Origin: Micromonospora antibiotica
GTDB taxonomy: Bacteria > Actinomycetota > Actinomycetes > Mycobacteriales > Micromonosporaceae
Direction of reading: 5' to 3'
Length of the DNA: 64,000 nucleotides
Assembly (NCBI RefSeq): GCF_017599305.1
Contig: NZ_JAGFWR010000016.1
Coordinates: 62,001-126,000 of the forward strand
In this document: in pieces, positions 1 to 10,166 of the stretch
Layout of the letters: each line of letters starts with the position of its first letter
How positions within the stretch are numbered: the first letter of the stretch is position 1
Program-made: the position numbers and the translations under genes
Notes under the pieces: model-generated
The model's input: the letters and a program-made list of their open reading frames with translations, nothing else
What the model was told of the DNA's origin: nothing
Databases searched by the model: none

Positions 1-165
1 GACGGGTCGACCTGGCGTACGGTCTGGTCGACCACGGCCGGTGACGGCGGCACCGACGTGGCGGCCTTCCCCACGACGAGCGCCCGCTACGTCCGGATGC
101 ACGGGGTGACCCGGGCCACCACGTACGGCTACTCGATCTGGGAGATGGCGGTCTACCCGCAGTGA
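1..165 (+). CDS. C-terminal end of a discoidin (F5/8 type C)-like domain protein (5' truncated)
   Basis: Only the last 54 codons lie in the window. The frame is open from base 1 and ends in TGA. The peptide has the usual end of a galactose-binding-like discoidin/CBM32 fold: a D-G-S-x-W-R strand, then A-R-Y-V-R-M-H-G and finally S-I-W-E-M-A-V-Y. Such domains usually form the carbohydrate-binding C-terminus of secreted actinobacterial glycosidases or lyases. The catalytic part lies outside the window, so the enzyme cannot be named. It converges on the Rieske gene, with a perfect palindromic terminator between them. Confidence 0.7.
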   Translation, partial: DGSTWRTVWSTTAGDGGTDVAAFPTTSARYVRMHGVTRATTYGYSIWEMAVYPQ

Positions 166-170
166 ACCCG

Positions 171-208
171 ACCGGCCGGCCCGGAGGACGTCCTCCGGGC
201 CGGCCGGT
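171..208. terminator. Bidirectional terminator, perfect 38-bp palindrome
   Basis: Two perfectly complementary 19-nt arms meet at the centre, between the stop codons of two converging genes. The position and symmetry suit a terminator for both. There is no T-run, as is common in actinobacteria. Confidence 0.8.
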
Positions 209-212
209 GCGG

Positions 213-674
213 TCAGGCCAACGAGATCTGGTCGCCGTCGATCTTGAGTTCCTTGGCGGTCAGCGGTTTCGTCGCCGGCCCCTCCTTGACCGCGCCGTCG
301 GTGATGGCGAACTTGCTGTTGTGGCAGGTGCAGTTGATCGTCCCGCCGTCGACGTTCGACACCGGGCAGCCCTGGTGGGTGCAGATCGGGTCGAACCCCT
401 TGAACTGCCCCTCCGTCGGCTGGGTGATCACCACGCCCTGCGCGGCGTAGACCTGGCCGCCGCCGACCGGGATGTCGGCGGTCTTGGCGATCGCGGCGGC
501 ACCGGACCCGCCGGAGGTCGCGGCCGGCCCGCCGGTGGCCGGGGTGGCCGGTTCGTCACCGGAGTCGTCGCCGCAGGCGGTCAGGAGAACCGAGGCCCCC
601 ACCGCACCGGCCCCGGCCAGCAGGGCACGTCGGGTCTGCGTACCGGGCCCGGTCAGCACCTGATCGTCGTTCAT
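213..674 (-). CDS. Rieske (2Fe-2S) lipoprotein with Tat-type signal
   Basis: A 153-residue exported electron-transfer protein. Residues 15-16 are a twin arginine before a hydrophobic stretch, and LLTAC gives a lipobox Cys at about 34, so it is probably a Tat-exported lipoprotein. A Gly/Ala/Thr linker leads to the Rieske fold. Box 1 is CTHQGC (C98, H100) and box 2 is CTCH (C115, H118). C103 and C117 are placed to form the disulfide of the high-potential subtype. The ATG was chosen because AAAGG lies 6 nt upstream; the frame extends further 5' but looks non-coding. The redox partner is unknown, and the nearest upstream gene on this strand is uvrA, 279 nt away. Confidence 0.88.
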   Translation of the reverse strand: MNDDQVLTGPGTQTRRALLAGAGAVGASVLLTACGDDSGDEPATPATGGPAATSGGSGAAAIAKTADIPVGGGQVYAAQGVVITQPTEGQFKGFDPICTHQGCPVSNVDGGTINCTCHNSKFAITDGAVKEGPATKPLTAKELKIDGDQISLA

Positions 675-892
675 CTCCGGCCTTTCTCTCGACTGCCGCC
701 GCAGGTCGTCGACCATCGCGGCCTCACTGGAGCACACGCACCACTGTGCCCGACGGTTCACCCCGGCCGCCGGGGAACACCCTGCGGAGCGGGCCGACGC
801 GCCATCGACCGCGCCCAACGGCATGCCGCCGGCCGGTGCAACGCATGCGACGTCCCGCTCCGGCCACGGATCACGCTGCCCGCGCCGACGGC

Positions 893-924
893 GACGCCCG
901 GCGCGGGCAGGCCGGCCGGGCGTC
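893..924 (-). terminator. Hairpin after uvrA
   Basis: A 10-bp perfect stem (GACGCCCGGC / GCCGGGCGTC) with a 12-nt loop lies about 30 nt past the uvrA stop. It is a plausible intrinsic terminator without a U tract. Confidence 0.55.
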
Positions 925-953
925 GTGGGCGGGCCGGGTGGCGACCCGCCGGG

Positions 954-3899
<2,946 letters not shown>

Positions 3900-4015
3900 G
3901 GTGCGGGTGCTCCCGAAAGAAGAATGTGAGGCGGATCTGTCCGCTACGAAGGTGATCTGAGCGGTTTGCGGAGTGAGTTGAGCAGTTTCACGGGCGCGGA
4001 AGGAACGCCCCGGCA

Positions 4016-4038
4016 ACTTTAGCCCCGGGGTACGACAA
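4016..4038 (-). promoter_or_regulatory. RecA-NDp (PafBC)-like promoter of uvrA
   Basis: Read on the minus strand: TTGTCGTAC, then 8 nt, then TAAAGT. The RecA-NDp consensus is TTGTCRGTG-N8-TANNNT. Here 6 of 9 upstream positions match (TTGTCG), the spacer is exact and the -10 fits. The inferred start gives a leader of about 110 nt. It shares its architecture with the uvrB and polA promoters in this window. Confidence 0.6.
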
Positions 4039-4083
4039 CTTCGTGCACGCCCACATTCCCCCAGCTCACACCGGTCAGGTCAG

Positions 4084-4189
4084 CCCACCGCCCGGCCCGC
4101 GCCACAGCTCGGACCGGCACCACGGCGGCACACCGACCCACCGCCCGACCCGCGCCACAGCTCGGACCGGCACCACGGCGGCACACCGA
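4084..4189. repeat. Tandem repeat, 2 x 53 bp
   Basis: Two adjacent 53-bp copies differ by about one base (GGCCCG versus GACCCG near the start of the unit). They are non-coding, between the uvrA promoter and the rsgA terminator. The near-identity suggests a recent slippage duplication. Confidence 0.9.
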
Positions 4190-4200
4190 CCCGGTCCCCG

Positions 4201-4227
4201 GCCCGACCGCTGTCGGCCGGGTCGGGC
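4201..4227 (-). terminator. Hairpin after rsgA
   Basis: An 8-bp perfect stem (GCCCGACC / GGTCGGGC) with an 11-nt loop starts 5 nt past the rsgA stop. Confidence 0.55.
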
Positions 4228-4232
4228 ACCGG

Positions 4233-5312
4233 TCAGAAACCGCCCGGCAGCGGTGGCGTGGTCGGCCGGGCCGGCCGGCGTCGACCCCCTCGCCAACCGC
4301 CCCGCCGCTCGGCGGCCAGCCGGCTCTGCCGACGGCCACCCTCGTAGGCCACCTCCCGCTGGAGCCGACGCCAGCTCTCCCAGCGCCGGGGCGACAGTTC
4401 CCCGTTCTCCAACGCCTCCCGCACCGCGCAGGCCGGCTCGGCGGTGTGCCCGCAGTCGGCGTACCGGCAGCCGGTGGCCAGCTCGGCGATGTCGGTGAAC
4501 GCCCGGTCCAGGCCGGCGTGCCCGTCGAGCAGGCCGACCGCCCGGACCCCGGGGGTGTCCAGCACCGCCCCGCCACCGGGCACCGGGACCAGCGCCCGCC
4601 AGGTGGTGGTGTGCCGACCCTTGCCGTCGACGCGTCGGATCGCCTGGGTCGGCATGACGTCCGCCCCGACCAGGGCGTTGACCAGGCTGGACTTGCCCGC
4701 TCCGGACGGGCCGAGCAGGGCCAGCGTGCGACCCGGGGCGACCAGCGGACGCAGCGGTGCCAGGCCGGTACCCTGCTCGGCGCTGACCGGCAGCACCGGC
4801 ACCCCGGGGGCCACCGCGGCGAGTTGCCGGGCCACCGCCTGCGGGTCGGCGGCCAGGTCGACCTTGGTGAGCACCACCAGCGGGGTGGCCCCCGACTCGT
4901 GGGCCAGCGCGAGCAGCCGTTCGATCCGGGCGACGTCCGGCTCCGGGTGCACCGGCTCGACCACCGCCGCGGCGTCGAGGTTGGCGGCGAGCACCTGGCC
5001 GCTGGCGTCCTTGCCGGCGGTCCGGCGGATCAGCGCGGTCCGTCGGGGCAGCACCGCGTCGACGGTCACCGGGCCGTCCGGCCAGCGGGCCAGCAGTACC
5101 CAGTCACCGGCGCACGGCAACGCGGTCAGGTCACGGGCGGCGGCGGCCAGCACCGCCGGGCCCAGACTGGCCCGGACCGGTCCGTCTGCGGCGAGCACGG
5201 TGCACACCCCCCGGTCGACCCGGGCCACCCGGCCGGGCCGGCGGTCCGGCCGCCGTCGCGCGTACGCCGCCCGCTCGGCGTCCAGGCCGAGAGCGGTCAG
5301 ATCGATGGTCAT
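4233..5312 (-). CDS. rsgA: Ribosome small-subunit-dependent GTPase A (RsgA/YjeQ)
   Basis: A late 30S-subunit maturation GTPase of 359 residues. It shows the circularly permuted GTPase order typical of the family: an N-terminal OB-like region, then G4 (TKVD), G5 (SAEQGTG), G1 (GPSGAGKSS) and G3 (DTPG). The C-terminal zinc finger has the C-x4-C-x-H-x5-C pattern (CRYADCGHTAEPAC). The ATG has a GAGG ribosome-binding site 5 nt upstream. It lies upstream of uvrA on the same strand but is separated by a hairpin and the uvrA promoter, so it is probably transcribed alone. The last roughly 35 residues are a basic Arg/Gly/Pro tail. Confidence 0.95.
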   Translation of the reverse strand: MTIDLTALGLDAERAAYARRRPDRRPGRVARVDRGVCTVLAADGPVRASLGPAVLAAAARDLTALPCAGDWVLLARWPDGPVTVDAVLPRRTALIRRTAGKDASGQVLAANLDAAAVVEPVHPEPDVARIERLLALAHESGATPLVVLTKVDLAADPQAVARQLAAVAPGVPVLPVSAEQGTGLAPLRPLVAPGRTLALLGPSGAGKSSLVNALVGADVMPTQAIRRVDGKGRHTTTWRALVPVPGGGAVLDTPGVRAVGLLDGHAGLDRAFTDIAELATGCRYADCGHTAEPACAVREALENGELSPRRWESWRRLQREVAYEGGRRQSRLAAERRGGWRGGRRRPARPTTPPLPGGF

Positions 5313-5478
5313 GTCATCCTCACCGGGGTCGGAACTGGTCGTGGCCGAACACGCGTCCTGCTACCGGCATGATCACCACCCCCGCCCGTCGTCCCGGTAC
5401 CGCGTCGTAGCCGACGGTAGGCGTCGCACCGACGCGCCGAAAGCGAATTCCCCGGCGGCGCAACGCTCCCCGGACCGT

Positions 5479-5484
5479 TAGGGT
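5479..5484 (+). promoter_or_regulatory. Leaderless -10 box (TAGGGT)
   Basis: TAGGGT followed by 6 nt and then GTG. This places transcription start at or next to the start codon and supports the GTG start of the following gene. Confidence 0.6.
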
Positions 5485-5490
5485 CGTGGC

Positions 5491-6210
5491 GTGACCACGG
5501 ATCCACTGATGTTCACCGGTCCGGTGACCGATGCCGCCGCCCGCCTGCTGGACACCACGGCCGGGCTCGACGCGGCGGCCGTCGCGGCGGCCAGCCTGCT
5601 GCCCGGCTGGACCCGGGGCCACGTGCTGACCCACCTGGCCCGCAACGCCGACGGGTTCGTCAACCTGCTCACCTCCGCCCGAACCGGGCAGGACATCCCG
5701 ATGTACGCCAGCGACGCCGCGCGGGACGCCGACATCGCCGCCGGCGCCGACCGTCCGCCCGCCGAATTGCTGGCCGACCTGCGTCGCAGCACCGACCGGT
5801 TCGCCGAGGCGGTGGCCGCGATGCCGGCGCACGCGTGGCAGGGCACCGTGCAGACCCGACGCGGCCCGTGGCCGGTCGCCCTGGTGCTCTGGGGCCGGTG
5901 GCGCGAGCTGGAGGTGCACCACGTCGACCTGGGCACCGGCTACCGGCCGGCGGACTGGCCGGCCGCGTTCGCCCAGCACCTGCTGCACGAGGTGGCCGGC
6001 GGGCTCGCCGAGCGGCCGGACGCCCCGGCGCTGGTGCTACGGCCCGCCGACGGTAACCGGCCGGAGCTGGTGGTGGGCGACCCGCAGGACGCCCCGCGGG
6101 TCGCCGGCCCCGCCGCCGAACTGGTCGCCTGGTTGATCGGCCGCAGCAGCGGCGACGTGTTGACCGTCACCCCGGACGGTCCCCTCCCGACCCCACCCGA
6201 ATGGATATAG
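5491..6210 (+). CDS. Maleylpyruvate isomerase-family mycothiol-dependent enzyme (DinB fold)
   Basis: A 239-residue protein of the MDMPI_N/DinB four-helix family. The pattern LPGWTRGHVLTHLARNADG (about residues 30-50) carries the first metal-binding His of the fold, and VHHVDLG near residue 145 supplies the later His residues. Known members use mycothiol as thiol cofactor for isomerisation or conjugation; the substrate here is unknown. Translation probably starts at a GTG fed by a leaderless promoter, with a second in-frame ATG six codons in. The MBL hydrolase gene begins 7 nt after its stop, so the two likely form one transcript. Confidence 0.85.
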   Translation: MTTDPLMFTGPVTDAAARLLDTTAGLDAAAVAAASLLPGWTRGHVLTHLARNADGFVNLLTSARTGQDIPMYASDAARDADIAAGADRPPAELLADLRRSTDRFAEAVAAMPAHAWQGTVQTRRGPWPVALVLWGRWRELEVHHVDLGTGYRPADWPAAFAQHLLHEVAGGLAERPDAPALVLRPADGNRPELVVGDPQDAPRVAGPAAELVAWLIGRSSGDVLTVTPDGPLPTPPEWI

Positions 6211-6217
6211 ACCGCCC

Positions 6218-6871
6218 ATGAGCTACACCGGAGACGTCACCCACGGCGGCCCGCCCGCCGTCCGGGAACTGGACCGACTCACCGTCAGCAAGCTGTCGGT
6301 CGGCCCGATGGACAACAACGCCTACCTGCTGCGCTGCCGCGACAGCGGGGCGCAGGTCCTGATCGACGCCGCGAACGAGGCACCACGGCTACTCGACCTG
6401 ATCGGCGACGCCGGCCTGACCTCGGTGGTCACCACCCACCGGCACATGGACCACTGGGTGGCGTTGGAGGAGGTCGTCGCCACCACCGGCGCCCAGGCCC
6501 TGGTGCACGCCGACGACGCCGAGGGGCTGCCGATCGCGGCGCAGGCCCTGACCGACGGCGACACCGTGACGGTGGGCGAGCAGACGTTGGAGGTGATCCA
6601 CGTCAAGGGGCACACCCCGGGGTCGATCGCGCTGCTCTACCGCGACCCGGCCGGCACCCCGCACCTTTTCACCGGGGATTCGCTGTTCCCCGGCGGGGTC
6701 GGCAACACCGACCGGGACCCGCAGCGGTTCGGCCAGCTCATCGACGACGTCGAGCACAAGCTGTTCGACCGGCTGCCCGACGACACCTGGTTCTATCCGG
6801 GGCACGGTGCCGACAGCACCCTCGGCGCGGAGCGGGCGTCGCTGCCGCAGTGGCGGGCGCGCGGCTGGTGA
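6218..6871 (+). CDS. MBL-fold metallo-hydrolase (glyoxalase II-like)
   Basis: A 217-residue cytoplasmic hydrolase. The HxHxDH zinc motif is THRHMDHW, followed by GHTPGS, FTGDSLF and YPGHG, the metal-ligand landmarks of the hydroxyacylglutathione-hydrolase-like group. It is 7 nt downstream of the mycothiol-type enzyme. A joint role in thiol-adduct detoxification (conjugation, then thioester hydrolysis) is an inference from position. An MBL gene opposite uvrA also occurs in Mycobacterium tuberculosis (Rv1637c), so its place is part of conserved synteny. Confidence 0.88.
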   Translation: MSYTGDVTHGGPPAVRELDRLTVSKLSVGPMDNNAYLLRCRDSGAQVLIDAANEAPRLLDLIGDAGLTSVVTTHRHMDHWVALEEVVATTGAQALVHADDAEGLPIAAQALTDGDTVTVGEQTLEVIHVKGHTPGSIALLYRDPAGTPHLFTGDSLFPGGVGNTDRDPQRFGQLIDDVEHKLFDRLPDDTWFYPGHGADSTLGAERASLPQWRARGW

Positions 6872-6900
6872 CCCGGGCCCCCGGTGGCGGGCTCACACCC

Positions 6901-6960
6901 GGTGACCGGGGCGAACGCCGGTCACCGGGGCGCCCTCGGTCAGCCGGCCTGACCGAGGGC
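6901..6960. terminator. Double hairpin between converging genes
   Basis: The first stem is 9 bp (GGTGACCGG / CCGGTCACC). The second is a 12-bp perfect stem (GCCCTCGGTCAG / CTGACCGAGGGC) with a CCGGC loop that spans the dedA stop codon. Both directions are probably terminated. Confidence 0.75.
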
Positions 6961-7557
6961 GGTCACCGTCCGTAGCCGACGTCGGGTGCCCAGCAGCACC
7001 AGACCGGCCAGCACCAGACCAACCCCCATGGTGACCAGCAGCGGATCGCCGGGCAGCAGCCCGGCCAGGGCCCGTGACGCCACCCCCAGCGCCAGATAGA
7101 GACCGGCCCACGCCGCCGCGCCGAGCGCGGCACACGTGACGAACCGGCGGTACGACATCCGCAGGCCCCCGGCGGCCAGCGGCAGCAGCGTGTTGAACAC
7201 CGGCAGGAAGGGCGCGACAAGCACCATCCGCCCGCCACCGGAGCGCAGCAGTTGCTCGGCGGCAGACCAGCGCCCCTCGCCGATCCAGCCACCGACCCGG
7301 CTGTGCCGCAGCCGCTCCCCGTAGATCCGCCCGGCGAGGAAGCTCAGCGACCACCCGGCGAGGCAGCCGACGACCACCGCCACCATGGTCGCGACGCCGG
7401 CGAGGGGCCGACCCACCCCCACCGCCGCGAGGATCGCCACGTCGCCGGGGACGAGCACACCGAGCAGCGGTACGGCGTCGGCGAGCATCACCAGCCCGAG
7501 CGCCGCCATCAGCAGAGCGGTGGGCAGGTCACCGAGTCGGGCCAGTTCGTCGAGCAC
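6940..7557 (-). CDS. DedA/VTT-family membrane protein
   Basis: A 205-residue integral membrane protein with about five hydrophobic segments. DedA landmarks are the LLGVLVPGDVA segment (re-entrant loop, acidic residue) and GRMVLVAPFLPVFNTLLPLAAG-type sequence around residues 110-130. That segment lacks the usual Arg of the R-F-x-P-x-x-R motif, so this is a divergent member. DedA proteins are linked to undecaprenyl-phosphate or phospholipid flipping and membrane homeostasis. The GTG start is supported by TAGCGT 6 nt upstream, a leaderless arrangement. Confidence 0.88.
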   Translation of the reverse strand: MLDELARLGDLPTALLMAALGLVMLADAVPLLGVLVPGDVAILAAVGVGRPLAGVATMVAVVVGCLAGWSLSFLAGRIYGERLRHSRVGGWIGEGRWSAAEQLLRSGGGRMVLVAPFLPVFNTLLPLAAGGLRMSYRRFVTCAALGAAAWAGLYLALGVASRALAGLLPGDPLLVTMGVGLVLAGLVLLGTRRRLRTVTALGQAG

Positions 7558-7563
7558 GAGCCG

Positions 7564-7569
7564 ACGCTA
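7564..7569 (-). promoter_or_regulatory. Leaderless -10 box (TAGCGT) of the dedA-like gene
   Basis: TAGCGT, 6 nt, then GTG on the minus strand. Confidence 0.6.
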
Positions 7570-7614
7570 CGGCCCGGGGGTGCTCCGGCGCATCGGGTCG
7601 CGACCCTGATCACT

Positions 7615-7632
7615 CCCCGAATTTTCTCGGGG
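7615..7632 (-). terminator. Hairpin after the methyltransferase gene
   Basis: A 6-bp stem (CCCCGA / TCGGGG) with an A/T-rich 6-nt loop, 22 nt past the methyltransferase stop and before the dedA promoter. Confidence 0.45.
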
Positions 7633-7654
7633 TGACCCGGTTGGCCTGCGGGGT

Positions 7655-8338
7655 TCACCGGGGACGCAGCACCTGCACCCGGCGGACCGGGGAGTCGACG
7701 GACGGCTCGGTGGTGGGCACCGGATAGCTGGCCACCACCTCCAGCACGTCCCACGGCAGGTGGCCCCGGTCCGGGTCACCGACCAGCACCTGCGTCCCAC
7801 CCTGGGCGGCCCGTCGCAGGTAGGGCAGCACCCGGTCGGCCAGTTCCCCGTCGTAGAGGACGTCCCCGGCGACCAGCAGCTCGGCCTGGGTGCCGTCGTC
7901 GTCGAGCAGGTCACCGGAACGGGCCTGCACCCGTACCCGGTTGGCCCGCGCGTTGACGGTCACCGCCGCCACCGCGTACGGGTCCACGTCGTTGGCGACC
8001 ACCTGGGTGGCACCGCCGAGCGCGGCGGCGATGGCGACCAGTCCGGAGCCGGCGGCCAGGTCGAGCACCCGGCGACCGGCGACCAGGTCGGGGTGGTCGA
8101 GCAGGTGACGGGCGAGCGCCTGACCACCGGCCCAGGCCGAGGCCCAGAACGGTGGCGGCAGGGCACGGCCGGCCGCCGCCTCCATTCGTGCCCACCAGAC
8201 GATCGCGTCCTCGGCGAGGTGCAGTCGCACCTCGGGCACGAACGGCGTCGGCACCAGCCGGAGCCGGTCCAGCCCGTCCCCCGGTGCGTCGATCTCCCGC
8301 TCCAGCTCGGCCAACGCGGCGGTGCTCGGTCCGTTCAC
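7655..8338 (-). CDS. Class I SAM-dependent methyltransferase (ETFB-lysine/NNMT-like)
   Basis: About 227 residues. The SAM-binding motif I is VLDLAAGSGLVAIAAALGG, and motif II (VVANDVDPYAV) has the acidic ribose-binding Asp. WARMEAAAGRALPPPFWASAWAGG just before motif I is typical of the lysine/protein N-methyltransferase group that resembles ETF-beta methyltransferase; the substrate is unknown. I chose the GTG start giving VNGPSTAALAELEREI because a weak -10 (GACACT) lies 6 nt before it. The frame also permits a start 23 codons upstream, where the sequence looks less protein-like. Confidence 0.8.
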   Translation of the reverse strand: MNGPSTAALAELEREIDAPGDGLDRLRLVPTPFVPEVRLHLAEDAIVWWARMEAAAGRALPPPFWASAWAGGQALARHLLDHPDLVAGRRVLDLAAGSGLVAIAAALGGATQVVANDVDPYAVAAVTVNARANRVRVQARSGDLLDDDGTQAELLVAGDVLYDGELADRVLPYLRRAAQGGTQVLVGDPDRGHLPWDVLEVVASYPVPTTEPSVDSPVRRVQVLRPR

Positions 8339-8521
8339 CGGTCGAGTGTCCCGGACCGGACCGCCCGAAGGGTGGTATTCCGGGCTGACCCGCGAGTTTC
8401 CCCGCAACTTCCTGCGGCACTTCAGCCGGCAAAAACCGGATCGGCCGGTTACTGTCGGGGCAGTACAGGGCGATCATCCGCCGCAGCGGCGGGATCACCC
8501 GTTGTAAACAGGGAGAGATGC

Positions 8522-8725
8522 ATGGCAACCGGCACGGTCAAGTGGTTCAACTCGGAAAAGGGCTTCGGCTTCATCGAGCAGGACGGCGGCGGCCCCGACG
8601 TCTTCGTCCACTACTCGGCGATCGCCAGTAGCGGATACCGGGAACTGCAGGAGGCCCAGAAGGTCGAGTTCGATGTGACCCAGGGGCAGAAGGGCCCGCA
8701 GGCGGAGAACGTCCGCCCGCTGTAG
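8522..8725 (+). CDS. Cold-shock domain protein (CspA family)
   Basis: A 67-residue single cold-shock domain that binds single-stranded RNA/DNA as an RNA chaperone. RNP1 is KGFGFI and RNP2 is VFVHYS, both intact. The N-terminus MATGTVKWFN is the usual actinobacterial one. GGGAGAG lies a few bases before the ATG. The mRNA ends in a GC-rich hairpin with a TTCG tetraloop. The roughly 110-nt leader contains a stem CCGCCG-CAG-CGGCGG, and csp leaders are often thermoregulated. Confidence 0.96.
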   Translation: MATGTVKWFNSEKGFGFIEQDGGGPDVFVHYSAIASSGYRELQEAQKVEFDVTQGQKGPQAENVRPL

Positions 8726-8733
8726 GTCCGTGC

Positions 8734-8763
8734 CGGTGGCGGCGGCTTCGGCCGCCGCCACCG
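8734..8763 (+). terminator. csp terminator with UUCG tetraloop
   Basis: A 13-bp perfect GC stem capped by TTCG, 9 nt past the csp stop. Confidence 0.85.
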
Positions 8764-9061
8764 AGCGCTCTCAACCGGTCACGGTCTCCTGTCGTTTCCC
8801 CGTGACTGCTCTTCCGCAGCTCGTGGCCGCAGGCCGCCTGCGGTCTCCAGGGTCGCCCTCCGCGCCCCCGCCCGACCACGGTCGCGCCGCCTGGGTAGCG
8901 GTACGGCAGCCGGGTCGTGCCTCCGCGGGACACACCCACAGCGTGATCCCCGGCCCGGGACGCACCCACAGCGCGTGCCTCGGGCCCCGGACGAACCCCC
9001 GATCGGCGGGCCGCGACGGCCGCTGCCCGCCCACCTCGACCAGAGGACGACCACCGGGCGA
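8764..9061. other. Intergenic region with a 30-bp imperfect direct repeat
   Basis: No convincing gene. A unit starting CGGGAC(A/G)CACCCACAGCG occurs at 8926 and again at 8956, a 30-bp period. The rest shows nothing I recognise. Confidence 0.5.
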
Positions 9062-9107
9062 CCGTGGCACCCCTTCCGCAGGAGGCGTAGCGGAAGGGGT
9101 GCCACGG
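9062..9107 (-). terminator. Strong terminator of the LAS-like gene
   Basis: An 18-bp perfect stem with a 10-nt loop starts 10 nt past the stop codon. It may also catch transcripts arriving from csp. Confidence 0.85.
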
Positions 9108-9116
9108 GGTCTGCGG

Positions 9117-9974
9117 TCAGGCGACCAGCCGCTTGGCCAGCTCGTCGGCGACCTGCTTGGCGATGGTGGGCGGGATCGCGGCGGCGATCTTCTCCGGGGT
9201 GAGCCCGGCCAGGACGCCGGTGACGATCGCCTGTTCGTCGGTGAAGTCCTTGTTGGCCAGTACGGTCAGCGCGGTCTGCAACGAGGCCAGCTGCGCGCCG
9301 AGCGACTTCAGGCTCGGGTGCGGGACGACGAAGTCCGGGTTGGTGTGGTCCTCACCCATCGCCATCCGGGTGTAGATCTGACCTACCGGGTTCCGGCCGT
9401 CCAGGATGGTCAGGTTCTTGTGGACGGTCTCCAGCCAGGCGTGCTCTTCGGGTGTCATGTCGGGTCCTTCCAGTAGTCCGATGCCGGTCAGGTAGCGCCG
9501 GAACAGCGGGGTCTGGTCCCGTCCGGCCTTGGTCGAGTCGCGGAAGAAGCTGAAGTGGGTGTGCCACAGGTGCGAGTCGTCGCCGGAGTTGCGCTTGCCG
9601 AGCCGGTCCCAGCGCCGCACGACCTTGCCGTCGGGCGAGTAGATGATCTCCCGCAGGTCGCGGCTGTCCGCCGTGTTCGCCCGGCACTGGGCGACGCACC
9701 ACTCGGAGAACGTCCGCAGGTCGTGGGTGACGCCGCCGGACCGGACGCTGAACGTGCCCACGTCCAACCCTGAGGCGTAGAGGGTGAGGCCGGCGGAGTC
9801 CCGGGGAGACTCGACCACCGAGTAGTCGTTGGGGACCACCCGGTCGGAGCCGCAGTGGTAGCCGCCCCGGTGGGCCGGATCGCCGACGATCCCCACCGAT
9901 GCCGGGTCGAGGCTCTTGATGGTGTCGAGCAGGAGCCGGCGGACCGCCAGCAGATTGGCCGGAGCCGTCGTCAT
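9117..9974 (-). CDS. Orphan protein with LAS/M15 peptidase-like N-domain, phage-type tail
   Basis: 285 residues, no signal peptide. The first roughly 170 residues carry GGYHCGSD...DYSVV and later DSHLWHTHFSFF. This spacing of H, D and a closing HxH resembles metal-binding LAS/M15 D-Ala-D-Ala or L-Ala-D-Glu peptidases, as in phage endolysins. The C-terminal part (about residues 170-285) is helical and ends in amphipathic repeats (ANKDFTDEQ..., LTPEKIAAAIPP) of the kind seen at the ends of actinophage-like proteins. The ATG has AAAGGGGG 5 nt upstream, the strongest ribosome-binding site in this region. No other phage genes are nearby. The peptidase assignment is inferred from motifs, and several ligands would need confirmation. 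Confidence 0.6.
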   Translation of the reverse strand: MTTAPANLLAVRRLLLDTIKSLDPASVGIVGDPAHRGGYHCGSDRVVPNDYSVVESPRDSAGLTLYASGLDVGTFSVRSGGVTHDLRTFSEWCVAQCRANTADSRDLREIIYSPDGKVVRRWDRLGKRNSGDDSHLWHTHFSFFRDSTKAGRDQTPLFRRYLTGIGLLEGPDMTPEEHAWLETVHKNLTILDGRNPVGQIYTRMAMGEDHTNPDFVVPHPSLKSLGAQLASLQTALTVLANKDFTDEQAIVTGVLAGLTPEKIAAAIPPTIAKQVADELAKRLVA

Positions 9975-10166
9975 GACGTCCCCCTTTCCGCAGCCGGAAC
10001 CAGGGGTGCCGACTGCTTCGGCGTCAGGCCAGGGCCGGGGACCGTCGTGACTCCGCGTAGGCAGCGCCCGCTGGGAGAACGGAACCGACCGCTGGTGCAC
10101 GTCATCGGGCGTTATGGGAGACGGTATCCACACATGCCGGAAAATCCCAGCTCAAGGGGCTTGTCT

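Larger units (their letters stand above)
3900..4232. other. uvrA leader, promoter and repeat-containing spacer
   Basis: No gene is seen here. The stretch holds the uvrA 5' leader (about 110 nt) and promoter, a two-copy 53-bp tandem repeat, and the rsgA terminator hairpin. Confidence 0.7.
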
